Positions 51,692 through 61,711 are shown, counted from the stretch's first letter. The stretch: DNA of 64,000 nt from Loktanella sp. DSM 29012 (GCF_900110705.1 NZ_FOEJ01000004.1:1-64000), one strand, 5' to 3'. Notes: generated by a model from the sequence alone, not told the origin. Made by a program: numbers and translations.

Positions 51692-52906
51692 ATGTCATCG
51701 ATGTCGGAAAACCCGCCGCGCAACAGTTTCCACCTGAGCCAACTTATCTACGACACACGTTACAGGTCCATGACGATTCAGGTCGTGACACTGGGTCTGG
51801 TGTGCGTCGGAATCTGGTGGCTGGTGGACAACCTGCTGGCCAACCTCACGGATCTGGGCATCGAGCCGAGTTTCAGCTTTTTGAGCAGCCGTGCCGGATA
51901 CGACATCGGGATGACGCTGATTCCCTATTCCTCGGCCAGTTCGCATCTGGATGCGGCCTATGTCGGTATTCTGAACACATTGCTTGTGGCCGCGCTCGGG
52001 ATTGTGCTCGCGACCGTGCTTGGCGTGATCGCAGGGGTCCTGCGCCTGTCGAAAAACTGGCTGGTCAGCCGTCTGATGGCTGTCTACGTCGAGGCATTCC
52101 GCAACGTACCGCTGCTGCTGTGGATCGTGCTGATCTACGCGGTGATGAGCGAATCAACCCCGCAGCCGCGCGATTTCCGCGAAGGTGGCGGCGCTTCGAT
52201 GATCTGGGACGCTATCGCGATCACCAATCGCGGCGTCTATGTTCCCGGGCCGGTCTGGGGGGCGAATTCCGGTATTCTGGTGGCCATCTTTGCCGCGTCC
52301 CTGGTTGGTGCCTTTGTCTATCGCCGCTGGGCCAAGAAACTGTTGTTCGACACAGGGCGCCTGTTGCCACTGGTCTGGCCCGCGATCCTGATCGCGATCG
52401 TGCCTTCCATCCTGTTTTATTTCATCCTGGGCCGTCCGGTGACGCTGGATTACCCCGCGCTGGGTGGCTTCAATTTCAGTGGCGGATTGCAGATCAGCAC
52501 GCCGCTGGTCGCACTGTGGCTGGCGTTGGCGCTGTATACGGGCGCGTTCATCACCGAAATCGTCCGGGCCGGTATCCTGGCCGTGTCCAAGGGGCAGTCC
52601 GAGGCATCCGAGGCGCTGGGCATGCGTGCCAACCGCACCATGAGCCTGGTGATACTGCCTCAGGCGATGCGGGTCATCATCCCGCCGCTGACGTCGCAAT
52701 ATCTGAACCTGACCAAGAACTCTTCGCTGGCGATTGCCGTGGGTTACCCGGATGTGCGGGCCACGCTGGGTGGCATCACGCTGAACCAGACGGGCCGCGC
52801 GCTGGAATGCATGTTGCTGCTGGGCCTGTTCTACCTCGCGCTGTCGCTGATCATCTCTTTCGTGATGAACATCATCAACAATTCCATGAAGCTGGAGGAG
52901 CGTTAA
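51692..52906 (+). CDS. aapQ: General L-amino-acid ABC transporter permease AapQ
   Basis: 404 residues from the ATG at 51692 (site CCGGGAGACACCC). About eight membrane helices; the HisM-type permease half contains EAFRNVPLLLWIVLIYAVMS and the EAA loop (SKGQSEASEALGMRANRTMS). The long insert between helices is typical of AapQ/BztB. It pairs with AapM. Confidence 0.92.
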   Translation: MSSMSENPPRNSFHLSQLIYDTRYRSMTIQVVTLGLVCVGIWWLVDNLLANLTDLGIEPSFSFLSSRAGYDIGMTLIPYSSASSHLDAAYVGILNTLLVAALGIVLATVLGVIAGVLRLSKNWLVSRLMAVYVEAFRNVPLLLWIVLIYAVMSESTPQPRDFREGGGASMIWDAIAITNRGVYVPGPVWGANSGILVAIFAASLVGAFVYRRWAKKLLFDTGRLLPLVWPAILIAIVPSILFYFILGRPVTLDYPALGGFNFSGGLQISTPLVALWLALALYTGAFITEIVRAGILAVSKGQSEASEALGMRANRTMSLVILPQAMRVIIPPLTSQYLNLTKNSSLAIAVGYPDVRATLGGITLNQTGRALECMLLLGLFYLALSLIISFVMNIINNSMKLEER

Positions 52907-52907
52907 G

Positions 52908-54224
52908 ATGAGCGATACCGACGCACACGTCACGAACGCCTATTTCCGCGAAACCATGATCGCTCAGCAACCGCCACCCGCGACGGAAACCGGGGCGATC
53001 AAGTGGTTGCGCGAAAACCTGTTTCCCACGTGGCTGAACGCCATCGGGACCGTGGTTTCGCTGTATGTGATCTATTTCATCCTCAGCCATGTTGCGCCCT
53101 GGTTCCTGAACGGGATCTGGAACGCGTCGTCGTTGTCGGAATGCCGCGAAATCCGCGACGCAACGCTGGGGCCGGATGCCTCTGCTGCCTGTTTCGCCGT
53201 GATCAGCGACCGCTGGCAGCAGCTGTTGTTCGGATTCTATCCGTCCGAGGCCTATTGGCGGCCCGTTGTGGCGCTGGTGATCCTGCTGGCCGGTCTGGCA
53301 CCGGTGCTGTTCGGGTCGATCCCGCGCCGGTTCATGGCATTTTCGCTGGCGTCGCCGTTCATCATCTTTTTCCTGCTGTGGGGCGGGTCCATCTGGCTGC
53401 CGATCATGGCTGCGGTCGGTTTCGTCATCGGGTTCTATGTCGCGCGGGCGCTGGCATCGGTAAATCAGATCGTCGCTGTTCTGGGAGCGATCATCGTGCC
53501 GATCCTCTATTGGTTCGTCGTGATGATGCCGCTGGTGAACATCCTGCAAGGTATTCTGCCCATCGGCATCATGGCCATCGAATCCAAGCAATTCGGCGGC
53601 TTCATGTTGTCCATCGTCATAGGTGTGGCTGCCATCGTGCTGTCGCTGCCTTTGGGGATCATCCTCGCACTGGGCCGCGCGTCCGATCTGTTCATCGTGA
53701 ACAAGCTGTCGGTCGGTTTCATCGAGGTCATCCGCGGTGTGCCGCTGATCGTCTGGCTGTTCACCGCATCGCTGCTGCTGAACTATTTCCTGCCGCCGGG
53801 CACCACGTTTGACCTGACACTGCGCGTCATCATCATGGTGACACTGTTTTCGGCGGCCTATATCGCCGAGGTCGTGCGCGGTGGTCTGGCCGCCGTGCCC
53901 AAGGGCCAGTACGAAGGCGCGGACAGCCTTGGTCTGGATTACTGGCAGTCGATGCGTCTGATCGTGCTGCCGCAAGCGCTGAAAATCTCGATCCCTGGAA
54001 TCGTGAACACCTTTATCGGGTTGTTCAAGGATACCACGCTGGTCGTGTTCATCGGCCTGCTGGACCCGCTGGGTCTGACCAATTCGATCCGCGCCAGCAC
54101 CGACTGGAACGGGATCTATTGGGAACTCTATGTCTTTATCGGTCTGCTGTTCTTTGTCGCCTGCTACGCGATGGGCCGATATTCCATGTACCTGGAGCGC
54201 AAGCTTCAGCGTGAAAACCGCTAA
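52908..54224 (+). CDS. aapM: General L-amino-acid ABC transporter permease AapM
   Basis: 438 residues, starting one base after aapQ. Several membrane helices, with the permease core at the C-terminal half: IEVIRGVPLIVWLFTASLLL and the EAA loop PKGQYEGADSLGLDYWQSMR. The N-terminal domain has a Cys-containing periplasmic loop (SSLSECREIRDATLGPDASA). Partner of AapQ in the translocation pore. Confidence 0.92.
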   Translation: MSDTDAHVTNAYFRETMIAQQPPPATETGAIKWLRENLFPTWLNAIGTVVSLYVIYFILSHVAPWFLNGIWNASSLSECREIRDATLGPDASAACFAVISDRWQQLLFGFYPSEAYWRPVVALVILLAGLAPVLFGSIPRRFMAFSLASPFIIFFLLWGGSIWLPIMAAVGFVIGFYVARALASVNQIVAVLGAIIVPILYWFVVMMPLVNILQGILPIGIMAIESKQFGGFMLSIVIGVAAIVLSLPLGIILALGRASDLFIVNKLSVGFIEVIRGVPLIVWLFTASLLLNYFLPPGTTFDLTLRVIIMVTLFSAAYIAEVVRGGLAAVPKGQYEGADSLGLDYWQSMRLIVLPQALKISIPGIVNTFIGLFKDTTLVVFIGLLDPLGLTNSIRASTDWNGIYWELYVFIGLLFFVACYAMGRYSMYLERKLQRENR

Positions 54225-54236
54225 GGGAGGCCAGAC

Positions 54237-55028
54237 ATGTCTGAAGCCGTTCAGGACCGCACCATCAACCGCAGCCAGATGAAGGTCAGCGACGAGGTTG
54301 CGATCGAAATCAGCAACATGAACAAGTGGTACGGCACGTTTCACGTGCTGCGCGACATCAACCTGACCGTGCAACGTGGCGAGCGTATCGTCATCTGCGG
54401 CCCGTCGGGGTCCGGCAAATCGACGCTGATCCGCTGCATCAACCGTCTGGAAGAACACCAGAAGGGCAGCATCATCGTCGACGGCACGGAACTGTCTTCC
54501 GACCTGAAAAATATCGACAAGATCCGGTCAGAGGTCGGCATGTGCTTTCAGCACTTCAACCTGTTCCCGCATCTGACGATCCTGGAGAACTGCACGCTTG
54601 CCCCGATCTGGGTGCGCAAGACGCCCAAGAAAGAGGCCGAAGCCACGGCGATGCATTTCTTGGAAAAGGTCAAGATTCCGGATCAGGCGCACAAATATCC
54701 CGGCCAGCTGTCCGGTGGTCAGCAGCAGCGCGTCGCCATCGCGCGGTCGCTGTGCATGAAACCGCGGATCATGTTGTTCGACGAACCGACCTCGGCGCTG
54801 GACCCCGAGATGATCAAGGAAGTGCTTGATACCATGATCGAGCTGGCGGAAGAGGGCATGACCATGCTGTGCGTGACGCACGAAATGGGATTTGCGCAGG
54901 CCGTCGCCAACCGGGTCATTTTCATGGACCAAGGTCAGATCGTCGAACAGAACGAGCCTAAGGAATTCTTTAACAACCCGCAGTCGGACCGGACTAAGCT
55001 GTTCCTGAGCCAGATCCTGGGCCACTAG
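54237..55028 (+). CDS. aapP: General L-amino-acid ABC transporter ATP-binding protein AapP
   Basis: 263 residues. Walker [11 protein letters not shown]-loop [10 protein letters not shown], signature [15 protein letters not shown], Walker [16 protein letters not shown] and the His in VTHEMGFA. This is a polar amino-acid importer ATPase (GlnQ-like) that powers AapQM. Site AAGGGAGGCCAGAC. It ends the aapJQMP operon, before a terminator hairpin. Confidence 0.93.
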   Translation: MSEAVQDRTINRSQMKVSDEVAIEISNMNKWYGTFHVLRDINLTVQRGERIVICGPSGSGKSTLIRCINRLEEHQKGSIIVDGTELSSDLKNIDKIRSEVGMCFQHFNLFPHLTILENCTLAPIWVRKTPKKEAEATAMHFLEKVKIPDQAHKYPGQLSGGQQQRVAIARSLCMKPRIMLFDEPTSALDPEMIKEVLDTMIELAEEGMTMLCVTHEMGFAQAVANRVIFMDQGQIVEQNEPKEFFNNPQSDRTKLFLSQILGH

Positions 55029-55030
55029 GG

Positions 55031-55055
55031 TCGGTTTTGCCGTTGGCAAAACCGA
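55031..55055 (+). terminator. Terminator hairpin after aapP
   Basis: TCGGTTTTGCC (55031-55041), loop GTT, GGCAAAACCGA (55045-55055), an 11-pair perfect stem. No T-run follows; the intergenic repeat begins at once. Confidence 0.55.
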
Positions 55056-55056
55056 T

Positions 55057-55089
55057 GCCTCCGGCGGGGATATTTTCGACCAGAAGAAG
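55057..55089. repeat. Rhodobacterales-type intergenic repeat
   Basis: GCCTCCGGCGGGGATATTTT followed by CGACCAGAAGAAG. I recognise this pattern (a Gly-Ala-rich-looking GC head, ATATTTTT, then AGAAGAAG) as very common between genes of Rhodobacteraceae genomes. Function unknown; it may be a transcribed 3' element or a dispersed short repeat. Confidence 0.5.
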
Positions 55090-55092
55090 TGA

Positions 55093-55115
55093 GGGTCGCA
55101 CTAGGGGTGCGGCCC
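55093..55115 (-). terminator. Terminator after the SixA-like gene (minus strand)
   Basis: Read on the minus strand, GGGCCGCAC (55115-55107), a five-base loop and GTGCGACCC (55101-55093) pair over nine positions with one wobble, followed by TCACTTCTTCT. Confidence 0.45.
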
Positions 55116-55604
55116 TTATGCGTTCAGGGAACGTGGGGTCACGAAGGCGGTGCAGATGCCCGTGGTGATGCTGGACCAATCCGGCACATCAAAGGTCAGA
55201 ACTGTGGTTGCGGATGTCGGATAGCTGTCAAAACGCGGGTCAGTCGGGGGCTGGCGGGCGAGTCTTGTGGCTAGATCACCAATCCCGGGGTTATGGGCGA
55301 TGACGGCTATGCTCGCGGCCGTCTGTTTCGCAATGTGCCGCAGCAGCACGTCGCTGGACGCAAGATAAAGCGCATCCACCAGCTTCAGTGTGCCGGGCAA
55401 ATCGAGCGCTGTTGCCGTTTCACGTGTGCGCTGTGCCGATGAGCACAGGATGACGTCGGGGGCGTGCCCCTGAGCGCGCAGCCATGCGCCCATCGCGGCG
55501 GCGTCGGTGCGCCCGCGGTCCGTCAGGGTACGGTCGTAGTCGTCCAGCGCGTCGTCGTCCCAGCCAGATTTCCCGTGCCGGATCAGGATCAGCTTGTGCG
55601 TCAC
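55116..55604 (-). CDS. SixA-like histidine phosphatase
   Basis: 162 residues. The N-terminal [11 protein letters not shown] carries the RHG phospho-His motif. Further family residues are in [15 protein letters not shown] and [14 protein letters not shown] (second catalytic His). E. coli SixA removes phosphate from His of phosphotransfer proteins; the target here is unknown. The start overlaps the argB stop by four bases (55601-55604), so it is co-transcribed with argB. Confidence 0.85.
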   Translation of the reverse strand: MTHKLILIRHGKSGWDDDALDDYDRTLTDRGRTDAAAMGAWLRAQGHAPDVILCSSAQRTRETATALDLPGTLKLVDALYLASSDVLLRHIAKQTAASIAVIAHNPGIGDLATRLARQPPTDPRFDSYPTSATTVLTFDVPDWSSITTGICTAFVTPRSLNA

Positions 55605-56500
55605 GTGGCGTTGCCGCGGGTTTTGACACGCGATTCAGAGCTGCGGATGATCGAACCCGCGCCATGTTCGGTGAACAGTTCCAAGAGTGATGCATTGGGG
55701 AGGCGTCCGTCCAGGATCACGACGGCGCGCACGCCATCCTCGATCGCCTTGAGCGCGGTTTCGGTTTTCGGGATCATGCCGCCCGCGATCACGCCGTCCT
55801 GCGTCATCTGGCGGACCTGTTCGGGCGACAGTTGGGTGACAACCTTGCCATCCGCATCCTTGACCCCTGACACATCGGTCAGCAACAGCAGGCGGTCCGC
55901 CTGAAGTGCCCCGGCAATCGCGCCAGCGGCCGTGTCGCCGTTCACGTTGAAGGTTTCCAAGCTGTTCATGCCGGTGGCGACGGGGGCCACGACGGGGATT
56001 ATGCCCGCACCATAAAGGTCGCGCAGCACCTGCACGTTCATTTCGACAGGGCGGCCCACAAACCCCAGTTCGGGATCGTCGGCCTCTGCGACCATGAGGT
56101 CGTCGTCCTTGCCCGAGAGGCCGACAGCGCGGCCTCCTTCGTCCATGATCGCCTGCACGATGCGTTTGTTGACAAGGCCGGTCAGCACCATTTCGACCAC
56201 TTCGACCGTGGCCTGATCGGTGACGCGTTTGCCGCGGATAAATTCGGATTTGATGCCCAGCTTGTCCAGCATCTGGTTGATCATCGGGCCGCCGCCGTGA
56301 ACCACGACCGGGTTCATGCCCACCTGTTTCATCAAAACGATATCGCGGGCAAAGCTGGCCATTGCATCCGCATCGCCCATGGCGTTGCCGCCGAATTTGA
56401 CGACGACCACAGCACCTGCGTAGCGCTGCAGGAATGGCACTGCCTCAGACAGTGTCCGTGCCGTGCTGATCCAGTCCCGGTCCATATTCTGCGCCCTCAT
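55601..56500 (-). CDS. argB: N-acetylglutamate kinase
   Basis: 299 residues. Second step of arginine biosynthesis: phosphorylates N-acetyl-L-glutamate. [20 protein letters not shown] (phosphate loop), [20 protein letters not shown] (substrate loop), [16 protein letters not shown] and [12 protein letters not shown] (nucleotide site) are intact. The N-terminal helix ([20 protein letters not shown]) is the kind that forms hexamers in arginine-inhibited enzymes. I keep the first ATG (56500); another lies five codons later. Confidence 0.95.
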   Translation of the reverse strand: MRAQNMDRDWISTARTLSEAVPFLQRYAGAVVVVKFGGNAMGDADAMASFARDIVLMKQVGMNPVVVHGGGPMINQMLDKLGIKSEFIRGKRVTDQATVEVVEMVLTGLVNKRIVQAIMDEGGRAVGLSGKDDDLMVAEADDPELGFVGRPVEMNVQVLRDLYGAGIIPVVAPVATGMNSLETFNVNGDTAAGAIAGALQADRLLLLTDVSGVKDADGKVVTQLSPEQVRQMTQDGVIAGGMIPKTETALKAIEDGVRAVVILDGRLPNASLLELFTEHGAGSIIRSSESRVKTRGNAT

Positions 56501-56565
56501 CGCCTGTGCTCCCGTTCGAAACTTGGCAGACGGTAGACGAGGGCGCGTGCGGCCTCAAGCGGGGA

Positions 56566-58383
56566 TCACTTGGGCAGCGGGTCCTGCGCGGCAAACCAGG
56601 CAGCAACGTCATGGCGTTCCTGCACGTTCATGTCGCGGGCGATGCCGTGCATGGGGCTGAGACTGTAAAGACCCGTATTCGCGTCGGACCCGAGAGCCTG
56701 CAGGCGGTTTTCGATATATCGACCGGCTTGTCCGTGCAGGCGCCCCACGATCGGCAGATCTTCCGTGGGTTCGGCACCGTGGCAGGACAGGCAGGCGGGG
56801 ATATTTTTGTCCGCGATGCCGTTCTGCGCGATCAATTGGCCGTTGGTGATTTCGGCAGCGGTCGCGAAGGGGTCGGACGGTGCAGGTGATGGCTGCGCGA
56901 CGGCGTTGCCAAAGTATTGGGCAAGGTCGGTCTTGTCCTGATCCGACAAGCGCCCGGCCACCATCGACATCGTTTCGTTGTCGCGTTCGCGCGCATGAAA
57001 GGCGCGCAGTTGCTGGGCAAGGTACGTGGCGGTCTGGATCGTCAGGTTCGGAAATTCGCCCGAATCCACGCCCACGCCGGATTCGGTGTGACATTCGGCG
57101 CAGACCTGTCCCACGATCGTTTCGGCATTCGCCAGATCGGCGGTGGCCATGGTCAGGGCTGGTGCCGTTTCACCCGCCGGCTGTGCTGCGAAGTAGGCGG
57201 CGAGGTTGGCGCGGTCCTCGGGCGTCAGCGCCTGGCTGATGTGGCCCATCGGCTGCCACGCGCCGTCACCATACCAGGTGCCTGTGGCGAATTGGTCCAG
57301 CTTGTTGCGCAGGTAGGCCTCTGATTGGCCGGAAATGCCGGGGACGACCATGTTGGCCTGTGCTGCGATGTTCTGGTGGCACGTATAGCAGGCCGGGATG
57401 ACGACGTCCGGCTTGCCCATCAGCGCGATCTGTTCACCGGCGGCGAGATCGGCGGCAGAGGCCTGATCCTGCGGCGACGGCACATCGGGCAGGCTGTCAT
57501 AATAGGCGGCGAGGCCGTCGATCTGGTCGTTCGTCAGGCTGGCGGCGACGGTCATCATGATGCCAGAGGGCCGGGCACCGGATGCGTATTCGCGCAGCGC
57601 CTTGGCCAGATAGTCGGCCGATTGAACGGTCAGGTTCGGGGCAAGGCCCAGCGTCGGGCTGCCGCTGCCGTCGGCACCGTGGCAGGACGTGCAGGTTGCG
57701 ATGATATCGTTGTTGCTGGCGTATTCGTGCCAGCCTGTGCCCGGGGCCGCGTAGAGGTATTCGTCGATCGGGTAGGCTTGGGGACCGCGATCCATCGGGC
57801 CAAGTGCGACCGGTGCCTCGAACGGCAACGCGGGCGCACCTTCGGGCATGGTGCGGGTGGTGCCGGCGATATATTCCTCTGCAGTCATGTTGGGCAGATT
57901 GCGGATGAACGCCACGACAGACCAGATTTCGTCAAAATTGCTGTCGGCAGGCCAGGACGGCATGGCCGAGAATTTCACCCCGTTACGCAGGATCACATAG
58001 AGCTGTTCGTCAGAGAACTGGTCGACGACGGCGGGCAGGTGCTGCGGGCGCGGGCGTTGTGACAGGGCGATTGGCGATTGTCCCAGTTCCGGGCCACCGT
58101 GGCAGCTGGAACAGACGTTGTTGTAGTGCTGCATGCCAAGGGCGATGCGTTCCGGGGACATCAGGTCATCGGGGGCGGTGAACTGTTCGGCAGTGCGTGC
58201 GGTGGACCGTTTGAACACAAAGTGCAGAAGCTGCGTCGTCACCTGCATGTGCGGGGTGCGGGCAGATATGGGCATCAAGCCGAGGCTGATGGCCGCGACC
58301 CCCAAAATCCCCACCACGACGCCTGCGGCGGCAACCACGGCAAAGAACTTTTTCCAAAAAGCGCGCGTAAACTGATCAAACAT
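56566..58383 (-). CDS. Membrane-anchored pentahaem cytochrome c
   Basis: 605 residues. A basic N-terminus and one membrane helix (residues about 12-38, FFAVVAAAGVVVGILGVAAI) anchor it with the rest in the periplasm. Five haem-binding CxxCH motifs occur: CSSCH, CTSCH, CYTCH, CAECH and CLSCH, each followed by a class I cytochrome fold with a Met region (for example SGIMM, WQPMGH, ETMSMV, SPMHGI). This looks like tandem fused monohaem domains, perhaps the electron-transfer subunit of a periplasmic dehydrogenase; no partner gene is next to it. It stands between engB and argB, 65 bases before argB. Confidence 0.85.
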   Translation of the reverse strand: MFDQFTRAFWKKFFAVVAAAGVVVGILGVAAISLGLMPISARTPHMQVTTQLLHFVFKRSTARTAEQFTAPDDLMSPERIALGMQHYNNVCSSCHGGPELGQSPIALSQRPRPQHLPAVVDQFSDEQLYVILRNGVKFSAMPSWPADSNFDEIWSVVAFIRNLPNMTAEEYIAGTTRTMPEGAPALPFEAPVALGPMDRGPQAYPIDEYLYAAPGTGWHEYASNNDIIATCTSCHGADGSGSPTLGLAPNLTVQSADYLAKALREYASGARPSGIMMTVAASLTNDQIDGLAAYYDSLPDVPSPQDQASAADLAAGEQIALMGKPDVVIPACYTCHQNIAAQANMVVPGISGQSEAYLRNKLDQFATGTWYGDGAWQPMGHISQALTPEDRANLAAYFAAQPAGETAPALTMATADLANAETIVGQVCAECHTESGVGVDSGEFPNLTIQTATYLAQQLRAFHARERDNETMSMVAGRLSDQDKTDLAQYFGNAVAQPSPAPSDPFATAAEITNGQLIAQNGIADKNIPACLSCHGAEPTEDLPIVGRLHGQAGRYIENRLQALGSDANTGLYSLSPMHGIARDMNVQERHDVAAWFAAQDPLPK

Positions 58384-58457
58384 GACAAAGGCTCCTGACC
58401 CAACACGTCTGAGTTAGGCCACGATCGCACCGTGTCGCGTAAAAACCGGATTTTATT

Positions 58458-59102
58458 TCAGATGGTCGCGATGATGGCGCGCAGCACGTCGATTCCATCA
58501 CCCTTGTCAGAACTGGTCAAAATCAGTTCCGGGTAGGCGGCAGGGTGTTTGGCGAGCGCCGCGCGGGTCTTGGCCAATGATTCTTCCAGTGCCGCACCTC
58601 GGACCTTGTCGATCTTGGTCATCACGACCTGGAATGTCACCGCGGATCGGTCCAACAGCGTCATGATTTCCTCGTCCACGGCCTTGGCCCCGTGCCGTGC
58701 GTCGATCAGCACAAAGACCCGGCGCAGGGTCGGACGGCCCGAGAGGTATTGTTTCAGCAGGGCCTGCCATTTTGCGACGACGGCGACAGGCGCATTGGCG
58801 AAACCGTAGCCGGGGAGGTCGACCACATAGAGGTCACCAGCCGTGAAAAAGTTGATTTCCTGCGTGCGGCCCGGCGTATTGGATGCACGGGCAAGCCCCT
58901 TGCGGCCCGTCAGCGCGTTGATGAGGGACGATTTGCCCACGTTCGACCGCCCGGCAAAGCAAACCTCGAGCCGGTCGGCCTCTGGCAGGCCGTCCATGGC
59001 GACGACGCCTTTGACGAATTCGGTTTCGCCGGCGAACAGCAGACGGCCCTTTTCCAGGGCTGCGTCGTCGGGGCGTTCTGCCTCGGGGAAGGGTAGTTGC
59101 AT
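58458..59102 (-). CDS. engB: Ribosome biogenesis GTP-binding protein EngB (YsxC/YihA)
   Basis: 214 residues. G1 GRSNVGKSSLINAL, the switch I region (ASNTPGRTQEINFF), G3 DLPGYGFA, G4 TKID and G5 TSSDKGDG are all present. It is a TRAFAC GTPase needed for 50S assembly. Its start codon overlaps the stop of the MOSC gene by one base (59102). Confidence 0.95.
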   Translation of the reverse strand: MQLPFPEAERPDDAALEKGRLLFAGETEFVKGVVAMDGLPEADRLEVCFAGRSNVGKSSLINALTGRKGLARASNTPGRTQEINFFTAGDLYVVDLPGYGFANAPVAVVAKWQALLKQYLSGRPTLRRVFVLIDARHGAKAVDEEIMTLLDRSAVTFQVVMTKIDKVRGAALEESLAKTRAALAKHPAAYPELILTSSDKGDGIDVLRAIIATI

Positions 59103-59860
59103 CAGATCACCTCTGCCGTGTCGCCAAGTGCGATTGTGCCGCCTTGGGCGACGGTGGCGTAAACGCCAAAATCCGTATGACCGAACCTATCGCGCAATAC
59201 TGCGACAGTATCCAGATCACGCTGGCCCGTCACGGGGTTTGCACGGGTATGCGCGCAACGTTCGATCGGGTCGCCGATGTCGAGGACGACGTCACCGATC
59301 CGCAGGCTGCGGCCATACCAGTTGAATTCGTCCCATGCGGCAAAACCGTCCAGCCAGACGTTGCCACGCCAGCGGGTCTGTTCCAGCGCACCGCCGCATG
59401 CGTCAGCGACGGCGGCATGGCTGGCGGTCGACATCAGCGAGAGGCTGGGGAAATCGCTGTCGGTCATGCCGCGGTCGCCTGCGCTGACGATGCTCTGCGG
59501 CTGCGGGCCGTCACCGGTCAACGGCGCGACCCATTCGAGGAACCGCGCGATATCGTCGGAAGCGTCGGGGCGGAACGTCAGGTCGCCCAGATCGACGTGC
59601 GACAGGGTCACGGTCGCTGTCGCCGTGTCGAGACGCGCACACAGTCCGGCAAGCCCCGGCGTGATCGCCCCGATCATGAAGTTGCGGCAAACGTCCCAGC
59701 CGTCACGGTCGCGGCTGCGGTCGTGGGTCACGGCCCAGCGGCGGTCCCAGGGCATCGTCTGCCCCTTGGTCAATGTCACGCCGTCCAGCGCCTCGCGGCC
59801 ATGGCTTTTGATGGGGTGACGCCACAGGGCGGCGACGCTCCCCATCCGTTGCGGTGCCAT
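59102..59860 (-). CDS. MOSC domain protein
   Basis: 252 residues. An N-terminal MOSC beta-barrel-like part (VAALWRHPIKSHGREALDGV, RRWAVTHDRS) and a C-terminal MOSC domain with the conserved Cys in DPIERCAHTRANPVTGQRD, where MOSC proteins are proposed to carry sulfur to molybdenum cofactor or reduce N-hydroxylated substrates. GNVWLDGFAAWDEFNW is also typical. The ATG lies immediately after the yidC stop; the genes yidC-MOSC-engB are contiguous, a conserved order in Rhodobacterales. Confidence 0.85.
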   Translation of the reverse strand: MAPQRMGSVAALWRHPIKSHGREALDGVTLTKGQTMPWDRRWAVTHDRSRDRDGWDVCRNFMIGAITPGLAGLCARLDTATATVTLSHVDLGDLTFRPDASDDIARFLEWVAPLTGDGPQPQSIVSAGDRGMTDSDFPSLSLMSTASHAAVADACGGALEQTRWRGNVWLDGFAAWDEFNWYGRSLRIGDVVLDIGDPIERCAHTRANPVTGQRDLDTVAVLRDRFGHTDFGVYATVAQGGTIALGDTAEVI

Positions 59861-61711
59861 CTACTTGGCCTTGTCCTTGTTGGATTTGGCCTTGGGGGCC
59901 TTGTTCGTGTTGGCGGGCACCGCTGCCTTGGCGTCTTTGCGACGCTGGAACGATTCCTTGATGTTGCCGAACACGTCAGGCTTGGCCCCGTGGCTGCGCA
60001 TGATGATGTACTGCTGCACGAATGTGATCGTGTTGTTGGTGATCCAGTACAGCACCAGACCCGATGCAAAGTTGCCGAGCATGAACATGAACACCCAGGG
60101 CATCCAGGCAAAGATCATCTTTTGCGTGGGGTCGGTGGGGGTCGGGTTCAGTTTCTGCTGCAACCACATTGAGATACCCAGCAGGATCGGCAGGATACCG
60201 AGGCTGAGCAGTGCAAAGATCGAAGCCGGATCCGGCACGCCCCAGGGCAGCAGGCCGAACAGGTTCAGGATCGACGATGGGTCAGGCGCGGACAGGTCGT
60301 TGATCCAGCCGACCCAAGGGGCGTGGCGCAGTTCGATGGTGACAAAGATCACCTTGTACAGCGAAAAGAAGATCGGGATCTGCAACAGGATCGGCAAACA
60401 ACCCGCGGCGGGGTTCACCTTGTTGTCCTTGTACAGTTTCATCATGCCCTGCTGAAGCTGCTGGCGGTCGTCGCCGGCCTTTTCCTTCAGCTTTTCCATT
60501 TCGGGCTGCAGTTCTTTCATCTTGGCCATGCTGACGTAGGATTTGTAGGCCAGCGGCAGCACGATCAGTTTCAGCACAAAGGTCAGGCCGATGATCGACC
60601 AACCCATGTTGCCGATCACGATGTTGATGTGGTGCAGAACCCAGAAAATCGGCTTGGTCAGGAAAAAGAACCAGCCCCAGTCGATGCTGTCGACAAAGTT
60701 CAGCACGCCAGCACGTTCATAGTCGCGGATGGCCTCCCATTCCTTGGCCCCCGCGAACAATTGGGTGGTGACGGTGGCCGACGCGCCTGCGGCCACGTTG
60801 ACGGGCATCTGCACCGCCTCGGCCTGATAGATGTCGCGGCTAGGGAAGTATTTAGACGTGGACCGGAACGGCGTGCCGTCCTGTGGGATCAGCGTCGTCA
60901 TCCAGTAGTGGCCGGTGTAGCCGATCCAGCCGCTGCCCGTGACGTCCAGCCGTTCGGCGTTGGTGCCTTCGGCGGGGTCGACGTTGTAATCCTCGATATT
61001 GCCGTATTTCGTTTCTTCCAGCTCGCCGTCGGTCATGCGGACCAGACCTTCGTGCAGGATAAAGAAATTTTCGACGTCGGACGGAATACCGTACTGGCGG
61101 ATCAGGCCATAGGGACGGATCGCGATTTCGGCAGTGCCGGTGTTTTCGACGGATTGGGTCACGTCGAACATGAACTTGTCATCGACCGCGATTTCGGTGC
61201 GGAAAATCTGTCCTGCACCGTTGTCCCAGGCCAGTGTGACGGGGCTGTCGGGGGTCAATGTCTCGCCGCTTTCCAACGACCACAGCGTGTCGGGGCCGGG
61301 TACGTTGGCGGCGTCAACACCGGTCACAGCCGCCCAGCCAAAGCTGGCGAAATAGGCGTCGGGCGTGCCTGCGGGGGACAGCAGCGTGACCTCGGGCGAT
61401 TCAGGATCAACCTCTTCGCGGTAGCGGACCAGTTTGATGTCGTCGATGCGACCACCCAGCAAGGAGATGGAGCCATCCATTTCAGGTGTTGCGATCGGCA
61501 CGCGCGGCGCGTCGGCGCTGGCGTCGGTGGGGGCCGTCACACCGCTGTCGGTCAGCGCGGCGTTGGGCACCGTCGCCTCTTCCATCTGGGCGGTCACATC
61601 CTCGAGCGCGGCGGGCGATTGCGCGGGTGGCGGGAACAGCAGGAACCAGACGAGGATAACCCCAAAGCTGAGGGCTGTCGCCAAGATCAGATTCTTGTTT
61701 TGGTCGTCCAT
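59861..61711 (-). CDS. yidC: Membrane protein insertase YidC
   Basis: 616 residues. N-terminal helix (LILATALSFGVILVWFLLFP), a large periplasmic domain (about 60-360), then the conserved insertase core with five helices: KPIFWVLHHINIVIGNMGWS, LTFVLKLIVLPLAYKSYVSM, AKMKELQPEMEKLKEKAGDD (the coiled-coil C1 loop), and LPILLQIPIFFSLYKVIFVT. The tail is Lys-rich (KAPKAKSNKDKAK), as in forms that bind ribosomes. It inserts membrane proteins with or without SecYEG, and its usual gene order with rnpA/yidD is only interrupted by ttcA and a lipoprotein gene. Confidence 0.96.
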   Translation of the reverse strand: MDDQNKNLILATALSFGVILVWFLLFPPPAQSPAALEDVTAQMEEATVPNAALTDSGVTAPTDASADAPRVPIATPEMDGSISLLGGRIDDIKLVRYREEVDPESPEVTLLSPAGTPDAYFASFGWAAVTGVDAANVPGPDTLWSLESGETLTPDSPVTLAWDNGAGQIFRTEIAVDDKFMFDVTQSVENTGTAEIAIRPYGLIRQYGIPSDVENFFILHEGLVRMTDGELEETKYGNIEDYNVDPAEGTNAERLDVTGSGWIGYTGHYWMTTLIPQDGTPFRSTSKYFPSRDIYQAEAVQMPVNVAAGASATVTTQLFAGAKEWEAIRDYERAGVLNFVDSIDWGWFFFLTKPIFWVLHHINIVIGNMGWSIIGLTFVLKLIVLPLAYKSYVSMAKMKELQPEMEKLKEKAGDDRQQLQQGMMKLYKDNKVNPAAGCLPILLQIPIFFSLYKVIFVTIELRHAPWVGWINDLSAPDPSSILNLFGLLPWGVPDPASIFALLSLGILPILLGISMWLQQKLNPTPTDPTQKMIFAWMPWVFMFMLGNFASGLVLYWITNNTITFVQQYIIMRSHGAKPDVFGNIKESFQRRKDAKAAVPANTNKAPKAKSNKDKAK

